A DNA stretch of 64,000 bases from Thermohalobaculum sp039184865 (GCA_039184865.1 JBCDAV010000009.1:109638-173637), one strand, 5' to 3'; counted from the first letter of the stretch, positions 33,941 to 42,815 are shown. The notes: generated by a model from the letters alone, not told the origin. Program-made: numbers and translations.

Positions 33941-35161
33941 TCAGGACGTGAAGAACGACATGGGGTCAAGACTCTCGGCGCCCCTACGGACCTCGAAGTG
34001 CATCCGTGGCTCGGCTGGTGCCGCTGCATCGGAGACGATGCCGATCTGCTGGCCCTTCTGCACCCGGTCGCCCTTGTTGACCAGAACGCCGTCGACGCGA
34101 CCGTAGACCGTCAGGAACTCGTTCGGGTGCCGCACGAGGACGATTGTCCCCAGTCCGCTGAGCGATTGCGAGACCAGCGCGACTTCGCCGTCCGCAGCGG
34201 CCACGACCGGGCTGCCAGCGGCGGCTGCAAAGTCGACGCCGTCATTGCGCGACGGGCCGGCACCTTTGTTGAACCCGACGGCGACGGGGCCCGAGACCGG
34301 TCGTTGCAACTGCAGGCTCGGGGCCGGATCGGCGGCCGCAACAACGGACTCCACGGTGGCGCTCTCGGGGCTGCCAGCGGCTGTCGCGCCCGGCTCGGGC
34401 TTGGGCGTCGGTGTCCCAGTGGCCGAGGCATCGGTCTGGTACTGACCGAGGTTCGGACTGTCGAGATCGCGGCGCTTGGCCGGTTCCGGCGGCACGGGCT
34501 GGGTCGCGCTGGGCGGTGCCCCGAGGCTGCCATCGGATTGAAGCCCGACCGACCGCTCGATTGCCGCGGCGGCGAGGTCGGGTGACCAGCCACCCGCGTC
34601 CGTTGCGCCGGATTGCTCTGTCCCCGCAGGGACGTTTTTCGCCGTGACGGTGCTGTCGGCGCCGATCGGCGCCTGTTCGATCGTGGTGGTCGCTGAGGTC
34701 GGCGCTGCGGCAACGACGGTCTCACCGCTTGCCGGTGCAGTGACTGCGGCGCGATCGCCGTTCGGACCATAACCGCCGGGCCTCGGCGGCAGGACCAGTT
34801 CCTGTCCCTTCTCGAGCGCAAAGCCTGCCGAAAGACCATTGTAGGCACCCAGTTCCGACGCCGAAAGGCCGATGCGGTCGGCGATGGTCGCAACCGTGTC
34901 GCCGTTGCGGGCGATCACGGACTGGTATCCGTCATAGGTGACGATGCCGTTGCTGTCGGGTTGGGCGACGACCTGATTGTTCAGCGTATTGCTGCCTGCG
35001 CGCTTCGCGCCGATGTTCGGGTCGGTTCCTCGGACTTCGGCCGGGGCAGGGGCGTCGCGTTTCGACGAACATGCCGCCATGACCGCCACCAGAACGAACG
35101 CGAGGACGCGGCCAGTGCGCGCCGCCGTCGGTCGGGATGTGTTCCGCTTGCTCTTCAACAT
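33941..35161 (-). CDS. nlpD: NlpD-like lipoprotein with LysM and degenerate M23 domain
   Basis: Envelope protein of 406 residues. Lipoprotein signal with Cys31 (VMAACSSK), LysM at about 80-127 (VIARNGDTVATIADRIGLS), a long Pro/Ala/Thr linker, and an M23 (LytM) domain at about 288-395. The usual zinc/catalytic histidines are replaced: N306 in RNDGVD (normally H), R355 in YGRVD (normally H) and R386 in PRMHFEVR (normally HxH); D310 and H388 remain. This is the pattern of non-catalytic NlpD/EnvC-type amidase activators. ATG 35161 has a GGAAAGG ribosome-binding site; start sites further upstream are less likely. It lies 20 bases after pcm. Confidence 0.88.
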   Translation of the reverse strand: MLKSKRNTSRPTAARTGRVLAFVLVAVMAACSSKRDAPAPAEVRGTDPNIGAKRAGSNTLNNQVVAQPDSNGIVTYDGYQSVIARNGDTVATIADRIGLSASELGAYNGLSAGFALEKGQELVLPPRPGGYGPNGDRAAVTAPASGETVVAAAPTSATTTIEQAPIGADSTVTAKNVPAGTEQSGATDAGGWSPDLAAAAIERSVGLQSDGSLGAPPSATQPVPPEPAKRRDLDSPNLGQYQTDASATGTPTPKPEPGATAAGSPESATVESVVAAADPAPSLQLQRPVSGPVAVGFNKGAGPSRNDGVDFAAAAGSPVVAAADGEVALVSQSLSGLGTIVLVRHPNEFLTVYGRVDGVLVNKGDRVQKGQQIGIVSDAAAPAEPRMHFEVRRGAESLDPMSFFTS

Positions 35162-35181
35162 TGCTCGAGCCTTTCCTGTCC

Positions 35182-35871
35182 TCACCTGATCTGCCGCTCT
35201 TCCAGGTCGGTCGGCATTCCCGCCACGAGCGGCACGAACAGCACATTGGTCAGTTCCTGATAGTCGAGGCCGTTTTCGGTCTTCTCGATCCTGATCAGGG
35301 TCTGCACATCGTCGGTCTGCCCGACCGGCAGGACCATAATGCCACCTGGGCGCAATTGTTCCAACAGCTTCGACGGCGCGTCCTCGGCGGCGGCCGACAC
35401 GATGATGCGATCGAAAGGTGCCTGCTCCGACCAGCCCTCCGTCCCGTCGCCGGTCCGGATCGTGACATTCGCCAGATCCAGTTCGGTCATCCGTGCCCGC
35501 GCCGCAAGCGCCAGCTCGCGATGGCGCTCGATCGCATAGACGCGGCGGGCCAGCCGCGCCAGGATCGCGGCCTGATAGCCGGACCCGGCACCGACCTCGA
35601 GCACCTTGCAGCGCGGGGTGACGGCGAGGGCCTGGGTCATGATCCCGACCACCGACGGCTGGGAGATCGTCTGGCCGCAGGAGATCGGAAGCGCGCTGTC
35701 GGCGTGGGCGCGGTCGACGAACGGGCGGTCCACGAACGCCTCGCGCGGCGTAAGCTCGAACGCAGTCAGCACACGCTTGTCGGTGACGCCGTGGTTGCGG
35801 AGCGACAGGAGCAACTGCATCACGGCCTCGGCCTTTGCGGTCGGGCCCGCGTGATCGCCCTCGACCATCAT
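35182..35871 (-). CDS. pcm: Protein-L-isoaspartate O-methyltransferase
   Basis: Pcm repairs isoaspartyl residues in damaged proteins using AdoMet. It is 229 residues. ISCGQTISQPSVVGIMTQAL is the substrate-side signature, and VLEVGAGSGYQAAILARLA is the AdoMet glycine loop. The start overlaps the surE stop by four bases (ATGA), and nlpD follows, reproducing the surE-pcm-nlpD order known in proteobacteria. Confidence 0.95.
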   Translation of the reverse strand: MMVEGDHAGPTAKAEAVMQLLLSLRNHGVTDKRVLTAFELTPREAFVDRPFVDRAHADSALPISCGQTISQPSVVGIMTQALAVTPRCKVLEVGAGSGYQAAILARLARRVYAIERHRELALAARARMTELDLANVTIRTGDGTEGWSEQAPFDRIIVSAAAEDAPSKLLEQLRPGGIMVLPVGQTDDVQTLIRIEKTENGLDYQELTNVLFVPLVAGMPTDLEERQIR

Positions 35872-36665
35872 GGCGCGGCGGCAGGGAATGAGCCGGGCAG
35901 GCTTGCCGCAGCGGCGTCCATCAGATCTTCCGCCGTGAGGTTCGGCCTGAGCGGCGTGACCGTGATCCAGCCTTCGATGCAGAGCCGCGCGTCCGAGCCC
36001 TCGGGCGCCGAGATGTTTGCCGTGCGGTGATTGTAGAAGTGGAAGGTGCGCCCGCCGGGCGAGGTCACATCCGTGACCCCAAACGTCGCCTCGGCGCGAA
36101 TGCCCTGCGGGCAGACCTTGATGCCAGAGACTTCCGCGGCTTCCACGGCGGGAAAGTTGACGTTGTAGAAGACGGTGTCTGGCGCGGGCATGGCGAGCAC
36201 GGCCTTCACGGCCTCGGTGCCGTGCTTGCGCGAGGCAGACCAGAGATCGGCCGGGGCTCCCTCGGTCGAGCGGTAGAACTGGCTGAGCGCGATGGACCGG
36301 ACGCGGTTCAGCCCGCCCTCCATGGCGGCACCGGCCGTCCCGGAGTAGACGACGTCCTCGGCTACGTTGTGCCCCCGGTTGACCCCTGACAGCACGAGGT
36401 CGACGGGTTTGTCCTTCAGGATCCGGTTCAGTCCGATCAGAACGCAGTCCGCCGGGTAGCCGTCGACATAAATGCGCCGTTCGCCCTGCTGCACGTAGCG
36501 CACCGGCCCGATATAGGAGATGCAGTGCCCGACGCCGGATCGTTCGCCTTCCGGCGCGACGACCCAGACCTCGCCGTCCGGTCCGGCGATGTCACTGGCA
36601 ATCTGTTCGGCGATGGCCAGTCCGGGCGCATTTATGCCGTCGTCATTGGTGACAAGAATGCGCAT
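35868..36665 (-). CDS. surE: 5'/3'-nucleotidase SurE
   Basis: Metal-dependent nucleotidase linked to stress survival. It is 265 residues. The N-terminal metal site MRILVTNDDGINAPG and the second motif LVLSGVNRGHNVAEDVVYSGTAGAAMEG are unmistakable. It is translationally coupled with pcm, so nucleotide salvage/phosphate release and protein repair are co-expressed. A 112-base gap separates it from the upstream lipoprotein gene and may hold its promoter. Confidence 0.96.
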   Translation of the reverse strand: MRILVTNDDGINAPGLAIAEQIASDIAGPDGEVWVVAPEGERSGVGHCISYIGPVRYVQQGERRIYVDGYPADCVLIGLNRILKDKPVDLVLSGVNRGHNVAEDVVYSGTAGAAMEGGLNRVRSIALSQFYRSTEGAPADLWSASRKHGTEAVKAVLAMPAPDTVFYNVNFPAVEAAEVSGIKVCPQGIRAEATFGVTDVTSPGGRTFHFYNHRTANISAPEGSDARLCIEGWITVTPLRPNLTAEDLMDAAAASLPGSFPAAAP

Positions 36666-36777
36666 GCTCGGGACCCCCTGTCGCTCACGCGGGTCTTAAG
36701 CGGTGGGCGCGGACAGGTCCAGCATTCCGCTCGCCCTCCGGGTGATTTTTCCGTGTGGTGCGCGAGGGAGCGCGGGA

Positions 36778-37587
36778 TCAGCGCCGGCGCTGGTCAAGCG
36801 CGGTCTGGGCGGACCGCCATGCCTCGTCCAGCGTTGCCGTGGAATAGGGTCCGTTCTTCAGCCCCGCTTCGAACGCCGTGCCGGAACTGTCCAGATCGAT
36901 CAGACGGCAATTGCCGATGTTCCCGCCTTGCCGGCCGCACCGTACGGCGAGTGGGCCACCGGAGCGCAGCCGCTTCGAGCGGTCGGTCGTCACGATATAC
37001 GCGACCTCGACATCCTGATTGCCGATCTTCTGCTTGCCAGGGCAGATCAGCAGGGCCCCGTCGGTGGTCTGGCAGGTCTGCGGCGGGCTGCTCTGCAACT
37101 GCGCCGTGAAGTTCGCATAGTCCTGCGAGAGCTGCGTCGGATTGGTTGCCAGCAGTCCGATCTGCCCGTTCAGCAGGCTGGTCTCGTTCGGCACCCGGAT
37201 GCCGAGCACCAGCAGATCGAGCGGCTTCTCCGGGCATCCTCCCCCGGCTGCCGTCTGACGGTCGAGCTCTGCCTTCAGATCCTCGGCGGTGAACGGACGT
37301 TTCAGACCGCGCGGGATCGTCTCCTGGATCTCTGACGGGTCGAGCGACAGGTTCGACGCGCCGACCTTGAAGAAGACCTTTCCGTTGTCGGGCGTCTGAC
37401 AGCTCGAGAGGGCCACACGGCCCGCCGCGGCCTGCTGTTGAGGTGCCGACGCGGTCTGCTGAGAAGACGCCTGCGACCCGCTGCTACTGGCTGCCGGCGG
37501 CGTTTCGCCTTCGGCACATGCTGCGAGGACGCAGGCCAGGCCACCGAGGATGGCGCCATTCAGGGACGTGTTTTTTCGACTGCTCAT
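36778..37587 (-). CDS. Putative lipoprotein, unknown function
   Basis: A 269-residue protein with a lipoprotein signal ending VLAAC at about residue 21, followed by a Ser/Gln/Ala-rich linker (SSSGSQASSQQTASAPQQQAAA). The mature domain has cysteines at SSCQTP, GGCPEK, QTCQTT, LICPG, VRCGR and GNCRL, six in total, which suggests disulfide pairing in the periplasm. ATG 37587 has GAGG five bases upstream; an ATG at 37608 is the alternative. It sits between serS and surE. No family was recognised. Confidence 0.75.
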   Translation of the reverse strand: MSSRKNTSLNGAILGGLACVLAACAEGETPPAASSSGSQASSQQTASAPQQQAAAGRVALSSCQTPDNGKVFFKVGASNLSLDPSEIQETIPRGLKRPFTAEDLKAELDRQTAAGGGCPEKPLDLLVLGIRVPNETSLLNGQIGLLATNPTQLSQDYANFTAQLQSSPPQTCQTTDGALLICPGKQKIGNQDVEVAYIVTTDRSKRLRSGGPLAVRCGRQGGNIGNCRLIDLDSSGTAFEAGLKNGPYSTATLDEAWRSAQTALDQRRR

Positions 37588-37668
37588 CGAAGCCTCATCT
37601 GTGTTCATGCCGCAAGTATAACGCGGTCTGTTGATTCGGTCCGGCGCACTGCGCTTGCGTGTCACACG

Positions 37669-38961
37669 CTATGTCAGCGCGCCGGTCGGATCGATGCGCG
37701 TCGCCCCTCTCATGTAGGGGCGCAGCACATCGGGGATGGTCACGCCACCCTCGGCATCCTGGTAGTTCTCGACGACGGCGATCAGCGCTCTGCCGACCGC
37801 CAGCCCTGATCCGTTCAGAGTGTGCACGAATTCGGGCCGTTTCTCGCCGGTTCTGCGGTATCGCGCGTTCATGCGTCGCGCCTGGAAGTCGCCGCAGACC
37901 GAGCACGAGCTGATCTCGCGATAGGTGTTCTGCCCCGGCAGCCAGACCTCGATGTCATGCGTCTTGCGCGCACCGAAGCCCATGTCGCCGCTGCAGAGCA
38001 CCATCGTCCGGTAGGGCAGGTTGAGTTTCTCCAGAATGCCCTCGGCGCAGGCGGTCATGCGCGCGTGTTCCTCGAGGCTGGTATCGGCCGATGTTATCGA
38101 TACCATTTCAACCTTTTCGAACTGGTGCTGGCGCAGCATCCCGCGCGTGTCCTTGCCCGCACTGCCGGCCTCGGAGCGGAAGCACTGGGTCCAGGCCGTG
38201 TAGCGCTGCGGCAGCGCGGCTTCCTCGGTGATCTCGCCTGCGGCCATGTTGGTCAGCGAGACCTCGGCCGTCGGGATCAGCCACCAGCCGTTCGTCGTCT
38301 GATAGCTGTCCTCGGCGAATTTCGGCAACTGCCCGGTGCCCAGCATGGCGTCACCGCGCACCAGCACGGGCGTCCAGACCTCGGTCAGGCCGTTCTCGTC
38401 GACATGGGTGTCGAGCATGAACTGCGCCAGCGCCCGGTGGAGGCGGATCATCGCCCCCGTCAGCACCATGAAGCGCGACCCCGAGAGCTTGGCCGCCATC
38501 TCGAAATCCATCGTGCCCATGGCCTCGCCGATCTCGAAATGCTCACGTGGATCGAACTCGAAGTTCCGCGGCGCGCCCCAGCGTTTGAGTTCGACATTGT
38601 CCGCTTCGTCCGCGCCGTCCGGCACGTCGTCCAGCGGCGCATTCGGGAACGTCATCAGGAGCGCTGTGAGTGCGTCGCTCGCGACACGGGCTTCGTCCTC
38701 GAGCCGCGCGATCTCGTCCTTCTTGTCGGCCATGAGCTGCCGCAGCCGCTCGAACTCGGCCTCGTCGCCGGACGCCTTCGCCTTGCCGACATCCTTCGAG
38801 GCCGCGTTGCGTGCGGCGAGGGCGGCTTCGGACGCCGTCACCGCGGCGCGCCGTCTTTGATCGATCGCCAGAATCTCCGACGACATCGCCGACAGGCCCC
38901 GCCGCGCAAGCATCGCGTCGAAAGCTGCGGGATCCTCTCGGATCAGGCGAATATCGTGCAT
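37669..38961 (-). CDS. serS: Seryl-tRNA synthetase
   Basis: Class II aminoacyl-tRNA synthetase charging tRNA-Ser. It is 430 residues. It has an N-terminal antiparallel coiled-coil arm (about residues 30-105), motif 2 CFRSEAGSAGKDTRGMLRQHQFEKVE, LCSGDMGFGARKTHDIEVWLPGQ, and motif 3 LNGSGLAVGRALIAVVENYQ. The C-terminus PYMRGATRIDPTGALT matches the family. It heads the leftward group that continues to surE-pcm-nlpD. Confidence 0.97.
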   Translation of the reverse strand: MHDIRLIREDPAAFDAMLARRGLSAMSSEILAIDQRRRAAVTASEAALAARNAASKDVGKAKASGDEAEFERLRQLMADKKDEIARLEDEARVASDALTALLMTFPNAPLDDVPDGADEADNVELKRWGAPRNFEFDPREHFEIGEAMGTMDFEMAAKLSGSRFMVLTGAMIRLHRALAQFMLDTHVDENGLTEVWTPVLVRGDAMLGTGQLPKFAEDSYQTTNGWWLIPTAEVSLTNMAAGEITEEAALPQRYTAWTQCFRSEAGSAGKDTRGMLRQHQFEKVEMVSITSADTSLEEHARMTACAEGILEKLNLPYRTMVLCSGDMGFGARKTHDIEVWLPGQNTYREISSCSVCGDFQARRMNARYRRTGEKRPEFVHTLNGSGLAVGRALIAVVENYQDAEGGVTIPDVLRPYMRGATRIDPTGALT

Positions 38962-39043
38962 TTGGATCTCTCCGGCTGTCAGTCGCCGGGGTCTTTACCC
39001 GATCACTTCCCGGGAGGCCAGCACCAGCAAGCGCGACAGACCT

Positions 39044-39532
39044 TCAGAATCCGGCCCATCCCGATTGCGGGAATAGGATGATCGCCGCGAGGGCCATGCC
39101 GGGCCCATAGGGCAGGGGTAGACCGCGATGATAGAGCCGCCCTTCCTCGAGCGCGCGCTTGCGGCGCAGTGCGAGGATCGCGAAGGTGATCATCGTGCCC
39201 AGGATCGCCGTCCAGAGCAGGTAGTGAATGACGACCGTGGGCCCCAGCCACATGGCGCTGACGGCGGCGAGCTTCACATCGCTCGCACTCAGCCAGCCCA
39301 TCGCGAAGCAGCCAAAACCGGCCATGAAGACGATCAGCCCCGCACCGAAGCCCATGGCGAGGTCCTCCAGGTCGAACCCGGCGGCAAGCCCGAGCGGCAG
39401 GTAGACCGCGACAAGACCGATGATGATCCAGTTGTGGATCCTCTGCTGTGTGAGATCGGTGTACATGACGTGGATCATCGCGCCCATGAAGACGAGGGAT
39501 GCGATCACGCCGAACATGGTCGCCTCAGTCAT
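39044..39532 (-). CDS. CpaA-type prepilin peptidase (A24)
   Basis: A 162-residue integral membrane aspartyl peptidase, the short form without the N-terminal methylase domain. The two conserved Asp motifs are VMYTDLTQQRIHNW and SASDVKLAA. About five hydrophobic helices are visible. CpaA processes flp/tad prepilins, but no tad or flp cluster is in the window. The start at 39532 (MTEATMFGVI) has AGGGG eight bases upstream; the longer open frame upstream lacks hydrophobic or family sequence. Confidence 0.85.
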   Translation of the reverse strand: MTEATMFGVIASLVFMGAMIHVMYTDLTQQRIHNWIIIGLVAVYLPLGLAAGFDLEDLAMGFGAGLIVFMAGFGCFAMGWLSASDVKLAAVSAMWLGPTVVIHYLLWTAILGTMITFAILALRRKRALEEGRLYHRGLPLPYGPGMALAAIILFPQSGWAGF

Positions 39533-39672
39533 GGCAGCGCCCCTGACGGGTCGATCGCACGGATGGTAAGTTGTCCATCTGCCAGTCCCCCACATACTGT
39601 CCGGTCGACTTGTGGCCCGACCCATCAACTCGCGTCGCACTTCTGTGGAAGACCGCGGCAATGCGCGCCGCG

Positions 39673-39690
39673 ACCGGGACATCTCCCGGT
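39673..39690. repeat. 18-bp palindrome ACCGGGA-CATC-TCCCGGT
   Basis: Seven-base arms with a four-base centre, perfectly matched. As RNA it would be a tight tetraloop hairpin; as DNA it could be an operator. It lies 141 bases upstream of the prepilin peptidase start. No T-run follows on either strand, so a simple terminator is doubtful. Confidence 0.45.
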
Positions 39691-39737
39691 GATCTCGTTC
39701 TCTCGCAATATTGATAGACGAGCGAACTTAAGCCCGC

Positions 39738-39752
39738 ACCAAGTTACTTGGT
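39738..39752. repeat. 15-bp palindrome ACCAAGT-T-ACTTGGT
   Basis: Seven-base arms around a single central T, perfectly matched and partly AT-rich. The symmetry and length fit a dimeric regulator site better than a hairpin. It is 206 bases upstream of the prepilin peptidase start and 84 bases after the flavin reductase stop. Confidence 0.45.
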
Positions 39753-39835
39753 TAAACCGCGCTAAGCACGAATTAGGTGTTGGCCGCTCTCAGCTTGCGG
39801 GCTGCAATCCCAGTAAGCTCAGTTCGTCAAGCTCG

Positions 39836-40453
39836 TCAGGACATCGTTTTTGGATCGGGGACCGGTCCTTCGACGACCTCGCCGAGCGGGGCGTAAAGCG
39901 TGCCCCAGAGGCGGGCGACCGGCAGATTGCCCTGCCAGTCGATGTATTCGCGCTCGGCGTCCCAGAGGCTGTCGTCGACGTGCATGGCGACGATTTCCCC
40001 GATCGCGATGTCGCGGTCGATCCCGGCCTGAACCGTCACGAATTTCCGGCATTCAAACGCAATCGGTGCCTCCGCGAGACGCGGCGGCTTCACAACCGTG
40101 CTCGGGGCTGTCGAAAACCCGGCCAGCGGGATTTCGTCGACCCCTTCCGGGAAGTCCGCGGCCGTCACCAGCATGCCCTTGTGCATCTGCCAGGTCACGA
40201 GATGCACGACGAACTCGCCGGTTTCCTCGATGTTGCGCGCCGTGTCCTTTTTCGGCCCGCTGTCGCGTCGTTTCAGACCGAGTACGACCAGCGGAGGGTC
40301 CTCGGACATGCCGTTGAAGAACGAATAGGGTGCCGCGTTGGCATTGCCGTCACGGTCCAGCGTCGTCACCAATGCGACCGGGCGCGGAACGATTGCCGCT
40401 GTCATCAGCTTGTAGCGCAGCTTGGCGTCAATCTCGTCGAACCGGACCTGCAT
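39836..40453 (-). CDS. Flavin reductase family protein
   Basis: A 205-residue FMN-binding split-barrel protein. Conserved features: AAIVPRPVALVTTLDRDGNANAAPYSFFNGMSEDPPLVVLG (flavin-binding start), KDTARNIEETGEFVVHLV and the C-terminal LPVARLWGTLY region. Relatives reduce FMN/FAD for partner monooxygenases or act as flavoprotein oxygenases. The gap to prs is only 12 bases, so it is probably transcribed with prs. Its partner is unknown. Confidence 0.85.
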   Translation of the reverse strand: MQVRFDEIDAKLRYKLMTAAIVPRPVALVTTLDRDGNANAAPYSFFNGMSEDPPLVVLGLKRRDSGPKKDTARNIEETGEFVVHLVTWQMHKGMLVTAADFPEGVDEIPLAGFSTAPSTVVKPPRLAEAPIAFECRKFVTVQAGIDRDIAIGEIVAMHVDDSLWDAEREYIDWQGNLPVARLWGTLYAPLGEVVEGPVPDPKTMS

Positions 40454-40465
40454 CGGCGGGCTTCC

Positions 40466-41476
40466 TCAGAACTTGTAGAAGGCCTCGTAGATCGGGCCGA
40501 GCATCTCTTCGTCGAACAGTGAACTGACCGAGGTTTCGTTCTTCACGTTCAGGATCGCCTGCGCGAAGAGCGGTGCAATCGAGACAACGCGGATGTTGGG
40601 CGTGTCCTGGATCGCCTGTGTCGGCGCGATCGAGTCGGTGATCACCAGCGACTTGAGCACCGAGTTCGTCACCCGCTCGATCGCCGGGTCCGACAGCACG
40701 CCGTGGCTGATATAGGCGTGGACCTCGGCAGCGCCATGGTCCTCCAGCAGCTTGGCGGCCGCGCACAGAGTTCCCGCGGTATCGCAGATGTCGTCCGCGA
40801 TGATGCAGCGCTGGCCGTCGACCTGCCCGATGATGTTGACGGATTCGATCTCACCCGGTCCCGACCGGCGCTTGTCGACGATGGCGAGCTTGGCGCCGAT
40901 CCGCTTGGCCAGATCGCGCGCGCGCACGACGCCCCCGACATCGGGCGAGACGATGGTCACGTCCTCGACGTTCTCGAACTGGTGCTTGAGGTCGAGCGCG
41001 AAGACGGGTGCCGCATAGAGGTTGTCGACCGGGATGTCGAAGAAGCCCTGGATCTGTCCCGCGTGCAGATCCATCGTCAGGACCTGGGTCACGCCGGACT
41101 GCTGGATCAGGTCGGAGACGAGTTTCGCGGAGATCGGCGTGCGCCCGGCGGTCTTTCGATCCTGCCGCGCATATCCGAAATAGGGCATCACGGCCGCGAT
41201 CCGACGGGCCGATGCGCGTTTCAGCGCGTCGGTGATGATCATCAGCTCCATCAGGTTGTCGTTCGCCGGGCTCGAAGTCGGCTGGATCACGAAGACATCC
41301 TGGCCGCGCACATTGTCGAAGACCTCGACGAAGATCTCGCCGTCCTTGAAGCGCTCGACACGCGCGGAGGTCAGATTGATCTTGCGTCCCTGATAAACCG
41401 ATATCCGGCGCGCGATCGCCTCGGCGAGTGGTCGGTTGGCATTGCCGGAAATAAGATGCATCGGCTCGTCCATCAT
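40466..41476 (-). CDS. prs: Ribose-phosphate pyrophosphokinase
   Basis: PRPP synthetase, converting ribose-5-phosphate and ATP to PRPP for nucleotide, His and Trp synthesis. It is 336 residues. Motifs: FKDGEIFVEV, the ATP loop VMPYFGYARQDRK, the metal/PRPP segment TMDLHAGQIQGFFDIPVDNLYA, and VSPDVGGVVRARDLA. Start codons at 41476 and 41473 are adjacent; the next Met at 41461 (MHLISGNANRPLA) would match most homologues too. Divergent from the isomerase gene. Confidence 0.96.
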   Translation of the reverse strand: MMDEPMHLISGNANRPLAEAIARRISVYQGRKINLTSARVERFKDGEIFVEVFDNVRGQDVFVIQPTSSPANDNLMELMIITDALKRASARRIAAVMPYFGYARQDRKTAGRTPISAKLVSDLIQQSGVTQVLTMDLHAGQIQGFFDIPVDNLYAAPVFALDLKHQFENVEDVTIVSPDVGGVVRARDLAKRIGAKLAIVDKRRSGPGEIESVNIIGQVDGQRCIIADDICDTAGTLCAAAKLLEDHGAAEVHAYISHGVLSDPAIERVTNSVLKSLVITDSIAPTQAIQDTPNIRVVSIAPLFAQAILNVKNETSVSSLFDEEMLGPIYEAFYKF

Positions 41477-41583
41477 CCCAAGAATCCCCCCGCCGCGATG
41501 TGTGCCGGTTTCTTAACAGGGCGCATGAAGCTTGCAAAGCGATGGCGGTCTGTGAGAGGTGCCTGAGAGAGGAGGGCTGGACC

Positions 41584-42177
41584 ATGGCGAAAATTGAGTA
41601 CTTTTATTCGTTACTTAGCCCATTTACGTACCTTGCCGGACTGGGGCTGGAGGAGATAGCGGCCTCGCACGACGCGGAGATCGTCTACCGCCCCGCCGAT
41701 ATCCTGCATGTGTTCGCGCAGACCGGTGGAACGCCGGTCCCGAAACGGCATCCGTCCCGTCAGGCGTATCGTCTTCAGGAACTCACGCGCTTGTCGCGGA
41801 TGAACGGGTTCGAGTTGAACCTGCAGCCTGCACACTGGCCGGTCGATGCCGTGCCTGCGTCCTGTGCGGTGATCGCGATCAAGAATGCAGGCGGTCCGAC
41901 GGGCGATGTGAGCCATGCCTTCCTGAAGGCCTGCTGGGCCGAGGATCGCGACATCTCGAAGCCGGAAACGATTGCGGCGATTGCGGCCGATCACGGCTTC
42001 GACGTGGCATCTTTGTCCAGCGAGATCGCAGCGGCCGAGGATGAGTTCAACGCCAACACGCAATCGGCGATCGAAGCGGGCGTGTTCGGTGCCCCGTTCT
42101 ACGTCGTGGGCGACGAGAAGTTCTGGGGGCAGGACCGGCTGAGCCATCTCGACTGGCATCTCTCGCAGTCTGGATAG
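41584..42177 (+). CDS. 2-hydroxychromene-2-carboxylate isomerase-like DsbA-family protein
   Basis: A 197-residue thioredoxin/DsbA-fold protein resembling kappa-class GST/HCCA isomerase. MAKIEYFYSLLSPFTYLAG has a Ser-Pro active-site region (SP instead of CxxC), with a helical insertion between, and ends in GVFGAPFYVVGDEKFWGQDRLSHLDW. It probably uses glutathione on an aromatic or acyl substrate. The start at 41584 has GAGAGGAGGG upstream. Convergent with the gene at 42198. Confidence 0.85.
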   Translation: MAKIEYFYSLLSPFTYLAGLGLEEIAASHDAEIVYRPADILHVFAQTGGTPVPKRHPSRQAYRLQELTRLSRMNGFELNLQPAHWPVDAVPASCAVIAIKNAGGPTGDVSHAFLKACWAEDRDISKPETIAAIAADHGFDVASLSSEIAAAEDEFNANTQSAIEAGVFGAPFYVVGDEKFWGQDRLSHLDWHLSQSG

Positions 42178-42197
42178 CCCGTCGCTGGTGGGGGTGA

Positions 42198-42815
42198 TCA
42201 AACTCCGAAATAGGTCTCAGCGTGCATGAAGCGCGCGAGCCGGGCGGCGTCCGCCCAGCTTCGTTCATGCGCTTCCGTTCCGATCATAACGACCGCATCG
42301 CCGGGCAGCTTCAACGGATCGAGCGCGTGCCGGATCGCGGCTTGGCCCTCGCTCCGTTGCACATCTGGCGCAGGCAGTCGGGTGGCGGATGTGAAGCGGA
42401 TCGGCGTCTCGCGCGCGAGCAGGTCTGCAAGTTCCTCGCGACGGTCGTGTTCGGCGGCGAGCATCGTATCGACTGTGCCAAGGCTCTTCAGTTTGGACGC
42501 GACATGCTGCGGGATCGGCACCTTTTGCGAGAGATGCATTCCGAGCGCGTCGCAGGTGAACAGGAAGCCCACGATGTCGCGCCCGGTGCCCAGCAGGATT
42601 GATGCGTAGGCCGGGTATTCCAGACCCAGTTCGGTCGCCCGCCTGACGCGCCGCCTGATAACCTCGAGCGGCAATTTCGGCATCAATTGCGCGCGGGCCT
42701 TCTTCCAGGCGTATCTCCGAAAGCTGCGATGATGATCCAGCGGCGGACCCTGATTGTGGCCGATGCCGGGAAGGATCTCACCGGGCAGGGCTGAAAACCG
42801 CGATCTCGGAGTCAC
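42198..42815 (-). CDS. Conserved hypothetical protein with GIGHNQGPPLD motif
   Basis: A 205-residue soluble protein. It starts from GTG at 42815 just after the DUF1326 stop. Near the N-terminus it has GIGHNQGPPLDHHRSFRRYAW, a short motif that recurs in many alphaproteobacterial proteins of otherwise unrelated type (recalled). A basic segment RRRVRRATELGLEYPAYASILLGTGRDIVGFLF follows. No function is known. It is last in the DUF2182-DUF1326 cluster (6-base gap). Confidence 0.7.
   Translation of the reverse strand: MTPRSRFSALPGEILPGIGHNQGPPLDHHRSFRRYAWKKARAQLMPKLPLEVIRRRVRRATELGLEYPAYASILLGTGRDIVGFLFTCDALGMHLSQKVPIPQHVASKLKSLGTVDTMLAAEHDRREELADLLARETPIRFTSATRLPAPDVQRSEGQAAIRHALDPLKLPGDAVVMIGTEAHERSWADAARLARFMHAETYFGV

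Larger units (their letters stand above)
39533..39835. other. 300-base intergenic region with two palindromes
   Basis: This region lies between the prepilin peptidase start and the flavin reductase stop (both on the minus strand). No gene is supported. It holds ACCGGGACATCTCCCGGT (39673-39690) and ACCAAGTTACTTGGT (39738-39752). An AT-rich patch around 39703-39730 could carry the prepilin-peptidase promoter. Confidence 0.5.
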
